Shown: positions 34,356 to 47,472, counted from the first letter of the stretch. The stretch: 64,000 nucleotides of DNA from Lineolata rhizophorae (GCA_010093515.1 MU001670.1:616894-680893), one strand, 5' to 3'. A program made the numbers and translations. Notes: a model not told the origin generated them from the sequence alone.

Positions 34356-36641
34356 AAAGCGCTCTTGAGGCGGGCATTTTGGGGCATGCGGATGCGGATC
34401 CTGGTTTATGAACTCTTTCTTATTTTTGGTTGCACTGCTCTGGTTTTTGGGCGCATGGTTTTTGGTGTTGGGGCCATTGTTGATTGTTGAGCAGGGCTGT
34501 TTGAAAGCGCCGCTTAAGAATCAACCAAAAAAAAAAAAGTGGGGTTTATTCTTGTCTGTTTCTTTCTGTTAGTTGTGCATATGCCTAGTGTGGCTGGGGC
34601 ACGTTGTACTCGATTCAACCAAAAAAAAAATAGGTTGAAGAAAATTGCATGAGGCAGCGAGCATAGCATTGTGTCTTGAGGTTGCGTGTGGAACATTTGT
34701 CGGGCTTAAATCCAGATATCTAGGACAGCACTGTTTAAACAATAACATTTTATAGGGAATGTTCGGAGGAGAGATTGGGCGTATACCTTTCCAATCTCTA
34801 AGTTATGTTGACGTATCTTCCAGTGTTCACAACAGTAGAGATTACCGGCCTTTGAAAGCTGAAACATATTACGGACCTAAAGGTAGGCAAAGCTTGCAAG
34901 GCTTTGATATTGCAATATGGTTCGAAATATACAAGATGCATCATTTTTGAACAGCATGTACAGTCAACTGCATGCCTTTGGTGGATACCGCACGTGACGT
35001 GGTGACAGAAAGACAACAGAGAAGTAAGAGGCTTCGAACGGAAATTACATCGCAGAATTAAGTGAAAACGTATTCACACTAGAGGATTGATCTTTGCTAT
35101 GGTGTTGCGGACTCCATTCGAGGACGAAGTGAGAAAACTGTAGTGATCAAATCACGTGAACACATAACGTGCCCAGTTCAATGCTAGGCGGCCCGAGCGC
35201 CCGGTATGCCGGCACTTCACCCGTTGCAGGAACCATTAGCTCTGCCCGACAACCGCGTGCTGACTTTTAAGCTTGTTGAGGGGAACGCCTGCGTCAAAAA
35301 GGAACCTAACGTGACGAAAGTCAGGCGAGCACGAGCGCGGGCGGCCGAGGAACGTGCAACGGAACAGCGTCCGACCAGCCACGTCGAGTTTAAGATCACC
35401 AAGCAACGCTTGCCGACCGCCGTCTCCGGCTTGGCTCGGCTGGGCCGCGCGCAAATGTGCCGCCACCTCTTTGCGTCAAGCTTCGGGGCGGCGCCCCCTC
35501 CCCGCTCGGCAGACCTGCGCCAAGGGCCGGGTAAGCCATCATCCTGCGATAGGAAGAAGTCGATGGATACGCTTCCAGGACTCCAGCGCGGTATGTAGGG
35601 TTCCTCAGCCGGGGCCGCATCGCGCATGCATCCATTGTCCATACCCTATCTCCGCCCCGCAGCCGACAACGGCGGGGCGCCGGGCCAGGGAAACAAGCGT
35701 TTACCGTGTTGGTTGTAGTATCCTTGCCGGCTTCTTATTCCCAAGGACGGCCCACACCCCCTCCCCGTTCCTCAACACCGAGGGAGGAATGGGGTGGCAG
35801 CGTTGCATCGGGCACCCCGGGACCTAGGGCAAATAATTTACCCGCCACTCACGAAAGCACGTTGCGAGCGCGCCACCGATGGAGGGCGTTGACTGCTGCG
35901 AGACTAAAGCGTCCCTAATGCCTTCTAGAAAGAGCGATAGCGTAAACGTGTCGTGTTTACCCCAGATCTTTGTTTGTTCCTCGCGAAGATCTCGACAGGC
36001 CGCCCACGCCATCAAACCGGAGTGAGGAAACGCACGCGAGGGAAGAGTTCGGCAAGCATGCCGTCTGAAGCTAATGGCCGTAAGTTGGCCGAGACAGAAG
36101 AGCCGGAGAGATCTACGAGAGACGCGCTGATGCGCGCCCCTGTGGACCTTCTGCGGCACCGCTAGCCTCGGGGTGGCCCTTGTGATTGGCTTGCCCGGAC
36201 CCTGCTCCTCCTCCGTCATTGTCGCATTTCGCAACGAGGATCTGCAAGCGGGCACCGAAGAAGGGCCACCGGCCCGCTGGGTGGTCCTAGATCATGGCAG
36301 GGTATTCTACTCGACGGGAGTTCAACTGACCGCTGCAATGCAGATGCCCTGCTCAATACGGTAGTTCGGGAAAAGCAAACCTCGTTCCCGAAGCCAGGGA
36401 TGACGGAGTGGATGCCAGGGTTTCTCCAACAGGTAAGTCTGAAAAGTGGTAGGTAGGGGTCTAGGTGGACGTTTAAATAAGATCTGGTTATCACCACGGA
36501 CAACTAGCCTGACATCGGCTGGTCCTGATCGCGCTCGGTCTGTGTCTACTGTGGTACCCTGTCCACCACTGGCGGTAAAGTGCGCCTTGGTTGTCACTTT
36601 GCACGACACTTGAGCGGCCTTCCTCACACGTTTGTGCTACA
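34356..36641. other. Gene-poor spacer
   Basis: About 2.3 kb without a supported gene. The part to about 35150 is AT-rich with short A runs (34526-34538, 34621-34630). The part from 35200 to 36500 is GC-richer and has frames of 70-145 codons on both strands without motifs. Confidence 0.5.
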
Positions 36642-38464
36642 ATGGCAGCGACAACGGCGGAGAAGACGTCGATAGAGCTCGAGGCGGCGAAGAGCGCCGC
36701 CGAGCACGTCGACAATGCCACCGTGAGACGCCACATGGAGGCGCCGCCGCTGGTGCGGGACTTGACTCCGGAAGAACGCAAGAGGCTCGAAGCCCACCTC
36801 GTCCGCAAGATCGACTTCCGGCTGCTTCCCATGATCGTCATCATGTACATCTTAAATTACCTGGACCGGAACAACATTGCGACGGCGCGCCTGGCGGGAC
36901 TACAAGAGGAACTTGCATTGACAAACCCGCAGTATCAGGTCAGTCTCATTGCACGACGAACAGAAGCTAGAGACTTTAGCTTTGGATTGGGGAAATTGTA
37001 AACTGACAAAGATGCTAGACCTGCGTCAGCATTCTGTTCGTTGGTTATATTCTGATGCAGAGTAAGTGGCTTGCGGAATCTAGCGGGTGAACGAGACTGA
37101 CTCGGAAATTTTAGTTCCTTCAAATTTGCTGCTCAACAAAATCGGTCTCCCCGCAGTCTATCTTCCATCGTGCATGGTGGTATGGGGGATTATTTCCGCA
37201 GCCACTGCTGGAACTCAAGGTTTCAGTGGTTTGATGGCTTGCCGATTTTTCCTAGGATTTATAGAAGCAGCATACTTCGTAGGTGTACTCAATGCTACGA
37301 GTATTTGACCAACTAAACTAACCATCGGAAGCCTGGTTGCTTGTTTTTCTTGTCCTCGTGGTATACGAGAAAAGAGCTTGGATTCCGAACGGCCATGCTC
37401 TACTCCGGTTCCTTGATTTCGGGAGCCTTTGCTGGCTTGATTGCCGCTGGTATCGTAGATGGATTGGACGGCGACATGGGTTTGCGAGCATGGTGGGTTA
37501 TGCACCTCGCTTCTATAAGAAGAGTTCTGATCTGACATTTACAGGCGTTGGCTGTTCATTATTGAGGGCGTCATAACTATCGTTGTCGCGTTCGGCTCGT
37601 TTTTCATTCTGCCCAACTTCCCGCGAACGACCAAGTGGCTCACCGAAGAGGAGCGGCAGCTGGCCGTCTGGCGGTTGCAGGAGGATATCGGAACGGACGA
37701 CTGGGTCAGCAGCGAGGAGCAGACATTCTGGCACGGCATGAAGCTCGCCTTCGCCGACATCAAGACTTGGATCCTGATGATCATGCTCTTCGCCATCGTC
37801 TCGGCCGGCTCCGTGACCAACTTCTTCCCGTCCGTCGTCGAGACGCTAGGCTACGGCACCATCGAGACGCTGCTCCTGACGACGCCGCCCTACGTGCTCG
37901 CCGTCATCACCACCTTCCTAAACTCGTGGCACGCCGACCGCACCGGCGAGCGCTTCTTCCACGTCTCGCTGCCGCTGCTCTTCGGCGTCGCCGCCTTCAT
38001 CATCGCCGCTACTACGGTCAAGACTGCGCCTAGGTACCTCGCCATGATGCTCATGGTGCCCGGCGTCTACACGGGCTACGTCGTCGCGTTGGCGTGGATC
38101 TCGAACTCGATTCCGCGTCCGCCGGCGAAGCGTGCGGCTGCCCTGGCGGCCATCAACGCTGTGTCGAACGCGTCGTCAATCTACGCCTCGTACCTGTATA
38201 CTGGGGCACCGCGATATGGTAAGTCTGAAGTCAAAGTCGGGCTGTTGATTAGTACGGTGGGCTAATGTGAGTTCCGCAGTGATGGCTATGTCAGTCAACT
38301 GTGCCATGGTGGCGCTCGCAGTTGCTATGGCAATTACGCTCCGCTTGGTCCTGGGACATCTGAACAAGAAGCTTTCGCGCGGCGAGCATGTTGAAGGGGC
38401 TATTGCTGTCTTCGAGGGCCAGCTTGAAGAGGAGGGCCGGAAGGGGTTCAGATTCCTTGTGTAA
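36642..38464 (+). CDS. MFS transporter, ACS (Dal5/allantoate permease-like) family
   Basis: Exons 36642-36938, 37019-37061, 37115-37278, 37332-37492, 37545-38218 and 38280-38464 join to 507 aa. Family signatures are RKIDFRLLPMIVIMYILNYLDRNNIATARLAG at TM1, CVSILFVGYILMQIPSNLLL at TM2, RFFLGFIEAAYFPGC at TM4, and RWLFIIEGVITI at TM6. The ACS group imports organic anions and vitamins or amides such as allantoate, nicotinate, pantothenate and biotin; the substrate here is unknown. The second half, after the cytosolic loop with FPRTTKWLTEEER, has six more spans. The ATG at 36642 is preferred; an in-frame non-ATG extension to 36591 adds nothing conserved. All introns are short and GT-AG. Confidence 0.92.
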
Positions 38465-39766
38465 AGCGACGTGGGTTCTACGAGTTGCATATGCAATAGA
38501 ACGCTAGAGAGATATCTCCAGCATCAATTTGCTGGCCTTTTATCAGCTTCTAGGCCCTGGTGGAAAGTACAGGATCATTACTGAATGTGATGTTGGTTAT
38601 GTGAGCTCCTGGGAAGTTGGGATCTCGTACAGGCTAAATGTCCTTGAGGCCGTGTGCTAGGGTGGACGGGCCGCAGCGTTATCCGGTGCTCTTATGGTAT
38701 ACAAAGGAAGTCGTCGTCTGCGAGTGGGATTATCCATGGATACGTATATTATGGAGACTCCTGCGGAGACGAAGCGACTGAGATCTTCGGACCGACCCCA
38801 GATTTTTGCGACGCCTGTGGAGATATACACCGTGAGTACTCCAAATTCCATGCACCCTCCCCAAGAGAGAACAACGTGCGCATACTTCTAGAATACCCCA
38901 CAATGATCGGCTTGCTTGGTGCCTTGACAGATCTAAATCTCGCGTAAGCAAAGCCGTCATTTCGGCAGATACCGAGTTTCGCAAGCCCGCATAGCAATGC
39001 AAGCTCGTTCAAGGCGGATTTCTCGTTAGCCCAAATACTCGATCGAATTCGAGATAACCGTTGGTTGCGAAATCACGGAGCATGAATTTTTGCCTCGATT
39101 CTCCGGCAGAACCGCGTTTCAGGACGATCCTTGCCGGGCCTTTGTGGCCACCTCCAAATTGCCCCTTTCGGTATGGCGTGAAGCAGCACCCCAGACTTCT
39201 GAAACGGCAACGCCAAGATGTCCTGCTCGCCGCCCACCACCAGCGTAGTCATGCGGATGCTCCCAAAACCTCCAGCGCAGATTTTGGGTGCAATAGCAGG
39301 GTGCGTCTATTGGCCTCGGCTGAATTGGAAAACGGAACGCAATGTGTCCGGCAGTGACCGGACCGCGGTGCATTGCATTGCCTGAATTTCAGCACCCTTT
39401 CCTGGGCCCTCCTGCTGCAATAATGACATCTTCAGAGGGGCATTAGATTTTTGGGGGTGCAGAAAGGTGACAAAAGACATGCGCCTCTCTGGGTATTTGT
39501 ATATGCAGCACCGGCACGCCGTTGGTACGTGTTGGTTCTGACTTTTTTGCGGTCCTCAGGACTACAAGTTTTCCCTTCGTGCAAACGTTTATTCTTTTGA
39601 ACGAATTACTCCTTTTGGATTTTGTTGTTTTCAATTATTCTGTCGGCACAGATGGTATCGACATCCTCTCCTTTTACTCGGACTGGGTCCTATTGAACAA
39701 ATGATCACGTAGATCGGATCGTAATCTCCTTTTCTTCTTTGTAGTGTTGTAATTGTGCCCTTCAAA
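38465..39766. other. Intergenic region
   Basis: No supported gene between the two plus-strand genes. Short frames on both strands have no motif. The 39440-39766 part is T-rich and probably the promoter of the pepsin-like gene. Confidence 0.5.
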
Positions 39767-41825
39767 ATGACGCGAGCAATGTCACGATTGCATCCACTTC
39801 TTGCTCTTGCCGTCCTGGCATCAGCGCAAACTCCCGAGGTTCAGGCACCATGGCCAATGACCTACAGCTCGGTCCGAACAAGTAAGTTTAATCTGGAGAG
39901 TAGACTGATTATGAGGCTAATCGTATTGCGCAGTTGGACCGGATGGACCATGGAACGTTCTAGGTAAGTCGAAAAAGAAGACTTTTATCAATAAAAGCTA
40001 TGAGCTAACATATGATTAGATCAAAACGTCAACTTTCCGCCACAGGTTCGTTAGCAATCGTCATTCGAGCAATCTCTACGCGCTGAAAACTCACCATTTC
40101 AAAATGAACAGCAAATCGCAATGATGCCGTCGTTGTCGGAGTCGACACTGTTCGTCCCCGACTCTGCGTGTCGCGATCAATCTGCCAACTGCCCTCTTCC
40201 CATTCCGGGCATGTGGCGACCAAGCGAATCGCAGTCACGGTTTGCCGACCAAGACAGCGACCTATTCCCTGCAACATCTTGGGATCCGACGATGGAACCG
40301 CTGCGCCTTCAGGGCCAAGGTCAATTGATCATGGATCGCATTCAACTCGACCAACCCGGCCAGTCCGGCTTCATCGATTTCCACGGCGTCGCGCTGGCTG
40401 ACAACTTCACGGTGCCATTTCCCGGAGGTGCAATGTATACCCTTGATGTCGGATTTGTAAGGCCCAAATGAATTTTCAACTAGAACAGTCCGTAGTGCTA
40501 ACGGGCAACTTTAGTTTTCGTTGTATGCGCAAGAAGGCGATCGAACGATCAACTGGCCATCGGGTACCACTGGGGACGAAATCGAGCTCAATAGAACGCT
40601 TCCCGGCGCCTTCGAAGCCGGCCTCATCCCATCCATGTCGTATGGCCTTCACATTGGCTCTGCACGACCGAATATCAGCGGAAGCCTGCAACTAGGCGGA
40701 TTCGACAGCTCTCGCTGCATCACGCCTCCAATTGTGACGGACAACAGAACGTTGACTCTCACCAACATCACCCTTGAGGTGGCGGAGGGTGCCGAGCGAT
40801 ATTTCGGCCTCGATGAACCGCAAAGTCTATTGGACGGCAACGGACAGGGCGCCGCTTCTATCGAGGTGATGCCGAACCCGGGCGTGCCATACATGTATCT
40901 TCCCCGGATAACGTGCGACGCCATCACTCGCCATCTCCCGGTACGGTACAACCCAGTGTTCAATCTGTACACCTGGAACACCCAGTCGCGGACGTTCAGA
41001 GACCTTACCAGCTCGCCACACCATATGCGATTCAGCTTCAATGGCCAGAACATCGACGTACCGTTCGCTCTGCTCAACCTCACCCTCGAATCCCCGCTCA
41101 CCGCCACGCCCACGCCGTACTTTCCCTGCAGCCCGTACGAGCCCCCCGATGACGAGGAGCCGGTTTACCACCTCGGCCGCGCCTTTCTCCAGGCTGCGTT
41201 TCTGGCCCAAAACTGGCAGAGCAACCGTCTCTGGTTGGCGCAAGCTCCGGGGCCTGACTTCCCTCCGCCTTCAGTCAAAACCCTCATGCCGGACGACGAC
41301 ACCCTAGCTGGCATGACAAACCCGCCAACGTGGCTCGACACGTGGCGCAGCATGCTGACTCCTTTGCCCGAACGCAACGGCGGCGGGGACGGACTCAGCA
41401 TTGGAGCCAAGATCGCCATCGGCGTCTGCGCCGGTATGGGCGGCATCGCGTTGCTTGGCCTTTTCTACTTCGTCTTCCGGCGCATGCGCAGGATGAGGAA
41501 GCAGGAACGGGCTGAGGAGGACGGCGCCCCGAGGAAGAGCACAAGCGAGAAAGAAGAAGATGACGAACGCCGCGGCGGTGGTATCACCGGATTCTTCCGT
41601 AGGAGGAGGAAGAGCAGTAGCGCTAGTTCGGATCAGCAGCCGTTTTCGAGAGGCGACAAGTATATCCCCTCCGAGGCGATTTCGCGGCCGCAGAAGCAGC
41701 CGCCGCAGCGGCCGGCTAGGCCGGTGACGACTGATTTGAGAGGCAGCGATGGCTCAGATTTAAGTGGGTTTGTGTTTGGGCTGGAACCCATTGACAGCAC
41801 CCGCAATAAGGAAACAAGGATATAG
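39767..41825 (+). CDS. Membrane-anchored pepsin-like (peptidase A1 fold) protein, probably non-catalytic
   Basis: Exons 39767-39881, 39934-39963, 40020-40045, 40112-40456 and 40515-41825 join to 608 aa. An N-terminal signal peptide (LHPLLALAVLASAQ) precedes a bilobal aspartic-protease-like ectodomain. Fold markers are the GPWNV start, FPPQQIAMMPSLSESTLFVPDSAC, YGLHIGSARPNISGSLQLGGFD and YHLGRAFLQAAFLAQNW. The catalytic D-T/S-G motifs are missing: the first position reads PSLSES and the second NPGVPYMYLP. One membrane span (about 469-493) follows, then an Arg/Lys-rich cytosolic tail (RRMRRMRKQER, FFRRRRKSS) and Pro/Ser-rich end. It likely sits in the plasma membrane or wall interface. Related fungal proteins lacking the aspartates are known but have no assigned function. 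Confidence 0.85.
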
Positions 41826-42033
41826 ATGATCTAGCTAGAGGCACGGGACGACATGGACGGTTCATCGCTGTATGTTGCCGAAGGGAACGAGTTCGAAGTT
41901 GAGATCTTATGAAGTATCCTCTAATTACGCTTACTTTCATTAATGAACTCTTAGATACCAGTGTTAGTTTAATCGCCTACAATCAGTAAAATTAGTCTTA
42001 CCAAAAATGCTTTCCTGAGCTTTCACAATCTCT

Positions 42034-44645
42034 TTATTGCAAGACAACCTCTCTCCACCCCAAGCCATCCAAACGCCAAAATACATCCTCCCAGACTTGG
42101 CCCACTCCAATCCTCTCCCTTACTCCGTAGTATTCGGTAGAAGCCCCGGGCCCTCTCAGCGGTCCTAAAAGAATTATCTTAAACACCCCCTTTGCAGCAT
42201 CACCCCTCGGGCCCATATTCGTCGACCCCATCACCTCTACCACAGACGCTGAGTGCGCTCTCCTAGGCTCGGGAAAGGCGTGGCCCTCCCCAAACGTATC
42301 ACCGTCACCATTCTGCCGTGCCCTCTCCTCACTCTCGCGCGTAAACTCCTGGGACGCGATCACGGGGCCCGCGATCACGGCGACCTCCACGCTTAGGAAT
42401 GCCTCATCCTCGATGCATCTCGCAGCGGTGGCGGATGCCGCAACACGCTCCTGGTCAAAGTCGCTGGACAGACGTGCGAGGCCGGCGAAGGCACCAGTGG
42501 TATCGAGAAGGGAAAACGCGAGCACGTCCGCGTCGCTGTTGGCGGTGTTTGTAGAAGTGGTGGTAGAATAGATGCGATCAGGTGTCGTCCAACGCCCACG
42601 GTAGGCGGTGAGGTGGAGCTGAGCGGTGAGAGTCCGGAACAATAGCGCATGGGGAAGGACGGATTGGGAGAATGGAATATGGCGAGGAATAGGTCGGCTA
42701 TAGGTTGTCCATAGGTTATCATGATATTCCTTGCGAAGGTAGTCGGCTGGGTGGCGGCGGGAAGCCGGCCTGGCGTTGGTCGAATAATTTGGAATGGCCT
42801 GTTTGCCTTTCCATTGCGTTATAGGGCCAGTGATATGACTTTCAGTCTCAGAGCGCACCAGTGGGACCGTAGAGCGGCTTGGAAGGCGAAATGTTTCGTC
42901 ACCAGTGTTGCTGGTGCTTCTGTCCAATGCCAGTGATGCTTGACTACTCTCCATACTTCGAGGATATTTACGATCCATTCCAGGAGCGGCATAGATGATG
43001 TGGAACTCGTGATCTTGTGGACTGAAAAGGTAGTATGGTAGCTCAGAGAAGATGCGAAACCAAATCCTCTGCACAGGGTCTCTTGCGGATTCAAAGGTAA
43101 TACGCCATGGGAATCGAACCGGTCCAATCCAACCTGCCCACGACCAAGAGGGGAACTCACGTCTCCGCTTCAGTGGCCCCCGCTCATCCCACAGCAAGTT
43201 GAATCCTAGGTGCTGTTTTGGGATCCCGAATATAGCCGAGAACCCTGCAATCGTCTGTAAATGGTTTGAAACCCCAGCGAACGCGTTCAAAGCGTCGTAT
43301 TCGTGTGTGAGCTGTCTCTTGGTGTATTCTTCGACGGAGTCCTGGAAGTGCTTTTCCGGATCTCCAATTTCGCTGTGTTGCATACCGGGCATTTCGTACA
43401 GACCGCTAAGATTATATGGATAATACGCAGCCTTAAGATCTTCGCGCTCAGTCTTTTTTTGACATTTGTACCAGACTTGTCCGTTGATAAAGATAAGTCG
43501 ACGCTTTGAAAAGTAGTATTCCTGGTATCTGTAGTGATAGTGAGCAGTTGCCGAACGCAATGGGAGATAATTCCTTACGTCCAGCCTCGGCTGGCCCACC
43601 GTGACCTCTCCAGAGACACTCGGTCATCCGGGAGCAGCAATTGTAAACTTGAACCGATATCAGCAATTGATTGCTCGTGACCCCGAGAATATGGACGAAC
43701 GCCGGGGAGACCCGCACTTGCATCCGAACCCGTTGCCGCAACAAGCGTGACGAAAGCATTGCTATAGATGACATCCATTTGTTCAATGGTCATATATTTG
43801 ACCTCGTTGTCATCTTGAACAATGCAGAGCGTGTCCACCCATAAATAACGAAGGTCAATGTCGGCAATCACTTGCATTGCATCCTGAATAACCCGTGGGA
43901 GGTCTTGCTTCAAGTCACCAAGCCCTTTTCGCTTAGAAAAGGCAGGAATATCTTTTTGGAAGGTCCTGAGTGCTTTGACGTTGCCCCACACATAGCTTAA
44001 GGCCGCGTAGGCTTGGCCATCTGGAAGCGTTGTAAGGCAATCGTCGCGGATGTCGATAACTCTCAGAGGGACCTGCAGCCTGCGCAGGCCGATCCTGCCG
44101 ACCTTCTCACAATTGCCCTCATGATATGTCGTGCATTCATGAATCCAAGAGCGTACGAGTCGGCAGTCGATCCTCCATGGATTTATGGTGCGCCCCAGGA
44201 ATCGGAGAGAGCCAGGCTCACACTCCAGTGGCACGAAGTGTTGACTGAATTTTATGTCTCTGCTAGGACATACTGCCACGAGTTTCAAGATAGCGAATGT
44301 TGGTCGGCCAATTAAATTTCCATCGACATAGTGGTCAAATCGAAGTTGACAAAGTAAGTCAGCCGGCTCGATCTGATTAATATTCCGGAAGCGCTCGACC
44401 GCTTTGCAGATCAAAAGACAGAGGGGGCATTGGGTGTTGCCCCGTATTTCGACATACTGCCGTTCTGAAGGATGAAGGTCTCTCGAGACTGTGTGGGGCA
44501 GTACGATGAAATCGGCAATCGTAAGGTCGTATGCCTGGCATATTCCACATAGTTGAAGAGGCACACTTGGCGGTGTGCGTGATTGTTGAGATTTCGGCGA
44601 CGATAATCCAAAGAGCAGCGAGCTCATTACACGTCGTTTGAACAT
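42034..44645 (-). CDS. HET (heterokaryon incompatibility) domain protein
   Basis: Exons 44645-43579 and 43528-42034 join to 853 aa. The HET domain covers about 213-366: YAALSYVWGN, LRYLWVDTLCIVQDD, YSNAFVTLVAATG, then SRWASRGWTYQEYYFSKRRLIF, which is completed across the single intron. HET domains trigger programmed cell death when genetically different hyphae fuse; most genomic copies have no known allele pair. The N terminus carries paired cysteines (C33/C36 and C73/C76) of the type often seen before HET domains. The C-terminal half (about 500-853) is unlike any domain I recognise and may set specificity. It stands head-to-head with the coiled-coil gene. Confidence 0.92.
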
Positions 44646-45381
44646 GTTGTGGGACTAATGATAGACTCAGGGGCCCAATATCGCAAGAAACAACGCAAAT
44701 TAGAAAGGCATCGTGGACTTCGCGGTAAGGGGACGTATTTTGAGTGGGCCAGGGCCGGATGTAGATGACATTGGAAGAGTTTGATAGTGATGTATCATTA
44801 GCAAATAGAGGTGCGAATTCTGATCACAATTTAGTATGACATAGCCGCTTAGAAGACCTCTCGGCTTTGACGGTCCGCGGGGGCACTCTTGAAGCAATTA
44901 GAAAGAGCCTCGTAGGATTCAGCTGCCAAGCCAGACTCTTTTAGCGTGGCTAACACGTGACTTTTCTATATTATTAATGATAGCATCGGTCCTCGTAAAT
45001 AGTCAAGGTCCAGAATAAGTTTTGAGGCATGAAACCAAGAAAAATAGAAGGCCTCACAAAAATTTTGATTGTTGGCTAGCGAAACTTTCCGTCATGGAAG
45101 ACCGAACTTTAAGAAACTCGGTGTTCCTTCGAGATGATTGGCGCGCAAAATACGCGACCGGGGGCCTCGGCAGCTTGGCGTCGTGTTGCTGGAGCATCGC
45201 TTGTTTACGCGCAAGCGCGTCCTCGTCTTCATCCACACCATCACAGCATTTTTCCACACCAACCCATTGACGTTTAACATACCAGCCACACGTTGGTGCC
45301 GCACGCTCTCGTGGTTAAAACGCGTATCGTACATTTCAATTATCGACAAGGCGCCCTCAAGTTTAGCACCGCACTTTGGTC
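44646..45381. other. Divergent intergenic region
   Basis: Contains the promoters of the HET gene and the coiled-coil gene. It is AT-rich at 44640-45080. No gene or RNA is recognised. Confidence 0.5.
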
Positions 45382-47472
45382 ATGGACCCGCCCTGCAAAT
45401 TCGCAACTTCGTCCGGGACGGCGCTCCTCCCGCTGTCGCCCGAGCGTGTCAACAAAGGCAATCGGCAAGTCAACGAAGCTTCTGAGGCTCAGGTGCAAGA
45501 CATGGTCGCTCGGTTCAACGATCTCGAGCTTAGGGAGCCCCGTGAGCGCTCGAAGCGCGAGGAGATTGCCCTGAGACGGGCCGAGATGGCGCGTGAGATG
45601 GCCGAGGTCGACCTAGCGCGGTACAAGAAACAGGCGAGACATGAGCGCGAAGAGCTTGAGGAAAAATCCCGAGCAAGAGGCGAAGAGATTCGACGACTGA
45701 AGAGGGAGGTGGAGGATGGGAGAGAGCGCGAGAGGAAAGTTGCTAAGAGGCTTGATGTTGTGATGGTGAGCTTGTCACGCCCTGCAAATCCTTCATTTTC
45801 ACGGTCGCTATGATACCGAAGGCTTTGTTCTACCTAAGCCAGTGCATTCTAATTAGATAAGTTGCATGTCACTAACACAATGTTATAGGAGGAACTCCAT
45901 CGCCATAAAGAAACCACTTCCACGGCTTCCGCCCTCTACGAGAAAGAGATCCGCCGCGCACGGAAAGAGGCCTTCAAGTCATCCTCTGCCCTTGTCAAGA
46001 TGCAAGAAGAACTCAAGTCGTCCCGTAATTCGCTTCGTGTCACCCAGTCGCAACTCGAGTCAGAGCGTCTCAAGCTCTCTAAGCGCGAGCAGGAGACCTT
46101 TGCTGCTCAATATCAGCTTGTTGGGGTTCAGGAGGAACTTGCTCAGGTGCACGAGCACATCAAGGTCGTTGAGGAAGAACGTGACTCTCTCAAGACCAGC
46201 CTTAAAGAGGAGGAGGTCGCACGCATTGCCGCCGAGGGCCGTATTGCACTACCACAGGCTGAAGAGGATGATGAATTCCCACCGTCACCACGCAAGTCGC
46301 CCCGCAAGATGTCGCCGTCGGCGGACGGGCTTTCAGATAAGGAAAATCGCCGTCCCGTACCCGGTGGACGTCGCGCTGCTGAGCTTCGCGCCGTACAAGA
46401 AGAACTGGCTGTGGAGATCAGCCGACGTGAGCGCGCGGAGGAGACTATTGACTTCTTGAAGATGGAGTGCCAATTCCAGTGCTGCTCGTGTCGGATTGCG
46501 GAGCAGAATGGGGAACATTATGTGCACGATGGCACGATGGAAGATGAAATGGAGAAGATCAAAATGTCGATCCCACAGATTGACCCACCTTTGCCAGCCA
46601 GTGATAGCGGATACGACGACAAGATGGACTTCGAGTGCGCGAACAGCCAAGAGGCCAAATCATCATCCGGAGACTCTCACCAAGCCCCGACGGAAGACAA
46701 GATGGAGACGGATAAGAAAGACGCCGAAGCAGAGTCGGATGTCGTATTCTCGCCCACTTCTGGGACTTTCCACGTCTCCCCTAAAAAGGCTTCCCGGCCG
46801 CACGTGGACACCGCCGCGGCATCCTCTGCTTCTAATGCGCCAGTTAAATCCCCCCTCACACCCACCATGCCCAGCATTGCCGAAGCCGAAGTTCTCCAGG
46901 AGGAAGAGGCCGAACCTACCATCAAGCCCGTCAAACCCTCAATTGTGACTTCCGAGCCCGCGCTCAACCCCAACGTCGAACCTGAAGTCGAAGCCGAATT
47001 GATGGACAAGGAGAATACACCTCTGGCAGACGAGGCTCTAGTCGACGAGGAACAGACTGGTTCCTGGCTGCCGCAGACTCCTCAAGTCCCGCACCACGGC
47101 CACGGACCTCACACTCCCGCCCACCGCGAAGTCCGCACCGTGACAACCACTACCACCGTGCCTATCCACTTCTCGCCGTTCCCGTCATCATCTTCGTCCA
47201 TCCCGCCCACGCCGCAGACCATTGCGGTGGAGCCATCGCGCGGCCGAACAGAGGAACGCCAACAGCAGCAGCAGCCGCCTGCTGGAACCGACGAACAAGT
47301 GCTGGACCTGAGCAAGATGACGATTGACCGCGAGGCTGCGCTAGAGATGATCCGTGCGCGCAGGGGCAGGGCGAGGAGCATGGCCTGCGGGTCGCCGCGG
47401 AAGCAGCAAGTGGTCGAGGGTCTCACTCCTGGTCGTAGGGATATTAGTGCGCCCCAGATGAAAACCTGGTAA
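45382..47472 (+). CDS. Coiled-coil protein with two KEN boxes, unknown function
   Basis: Exons 45382-45765 and 45889-47472 join to 655 aa. Residues of about 35-240 and 290-325 are charged heptad coiled coil (EEIALRRAEMAREMAEVDLARYKKQ and similar). A cysteine cluster (C322, C326, C327, C329) follows the second coil. The rest is disordered with many S/T-P sites, a Pro/His-rich stretch, a TTTTTVPIHFSPF block and a polyQ run. Two KEN motifs occur, DKENRR (279-281) and DKENTP (502-504), of the kind recognised by the anaphase-promoting complex. Together with the S/T-P sites this hints at a cell-cycle-regulated structural protein, for instance at spindle poles or septa, but this is inference. The ATG at 45382 is the first in frame. 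Confidence 0.75.

Noticed and set aside
35206-36255. Frames of 130-143 codons in the 35-36 kb spacer
   Set aside because: No conserved motif; overlapping frames on both strands.
43090-43115. Reverse complement resembling a tRNA T-arm (GGTTCGATTCCC)
   Set aside because: It lies inside the HET coding sequence and has no cloverleaf around it.
43529-43599. The HET gene appearing as two separate open frames
   Set aside because: A GT-AG intron (43578-43529) joins them in frame and completes the WTYQEYYFSKRRL signature, so it is one intact gene rather than a frameshifted one.
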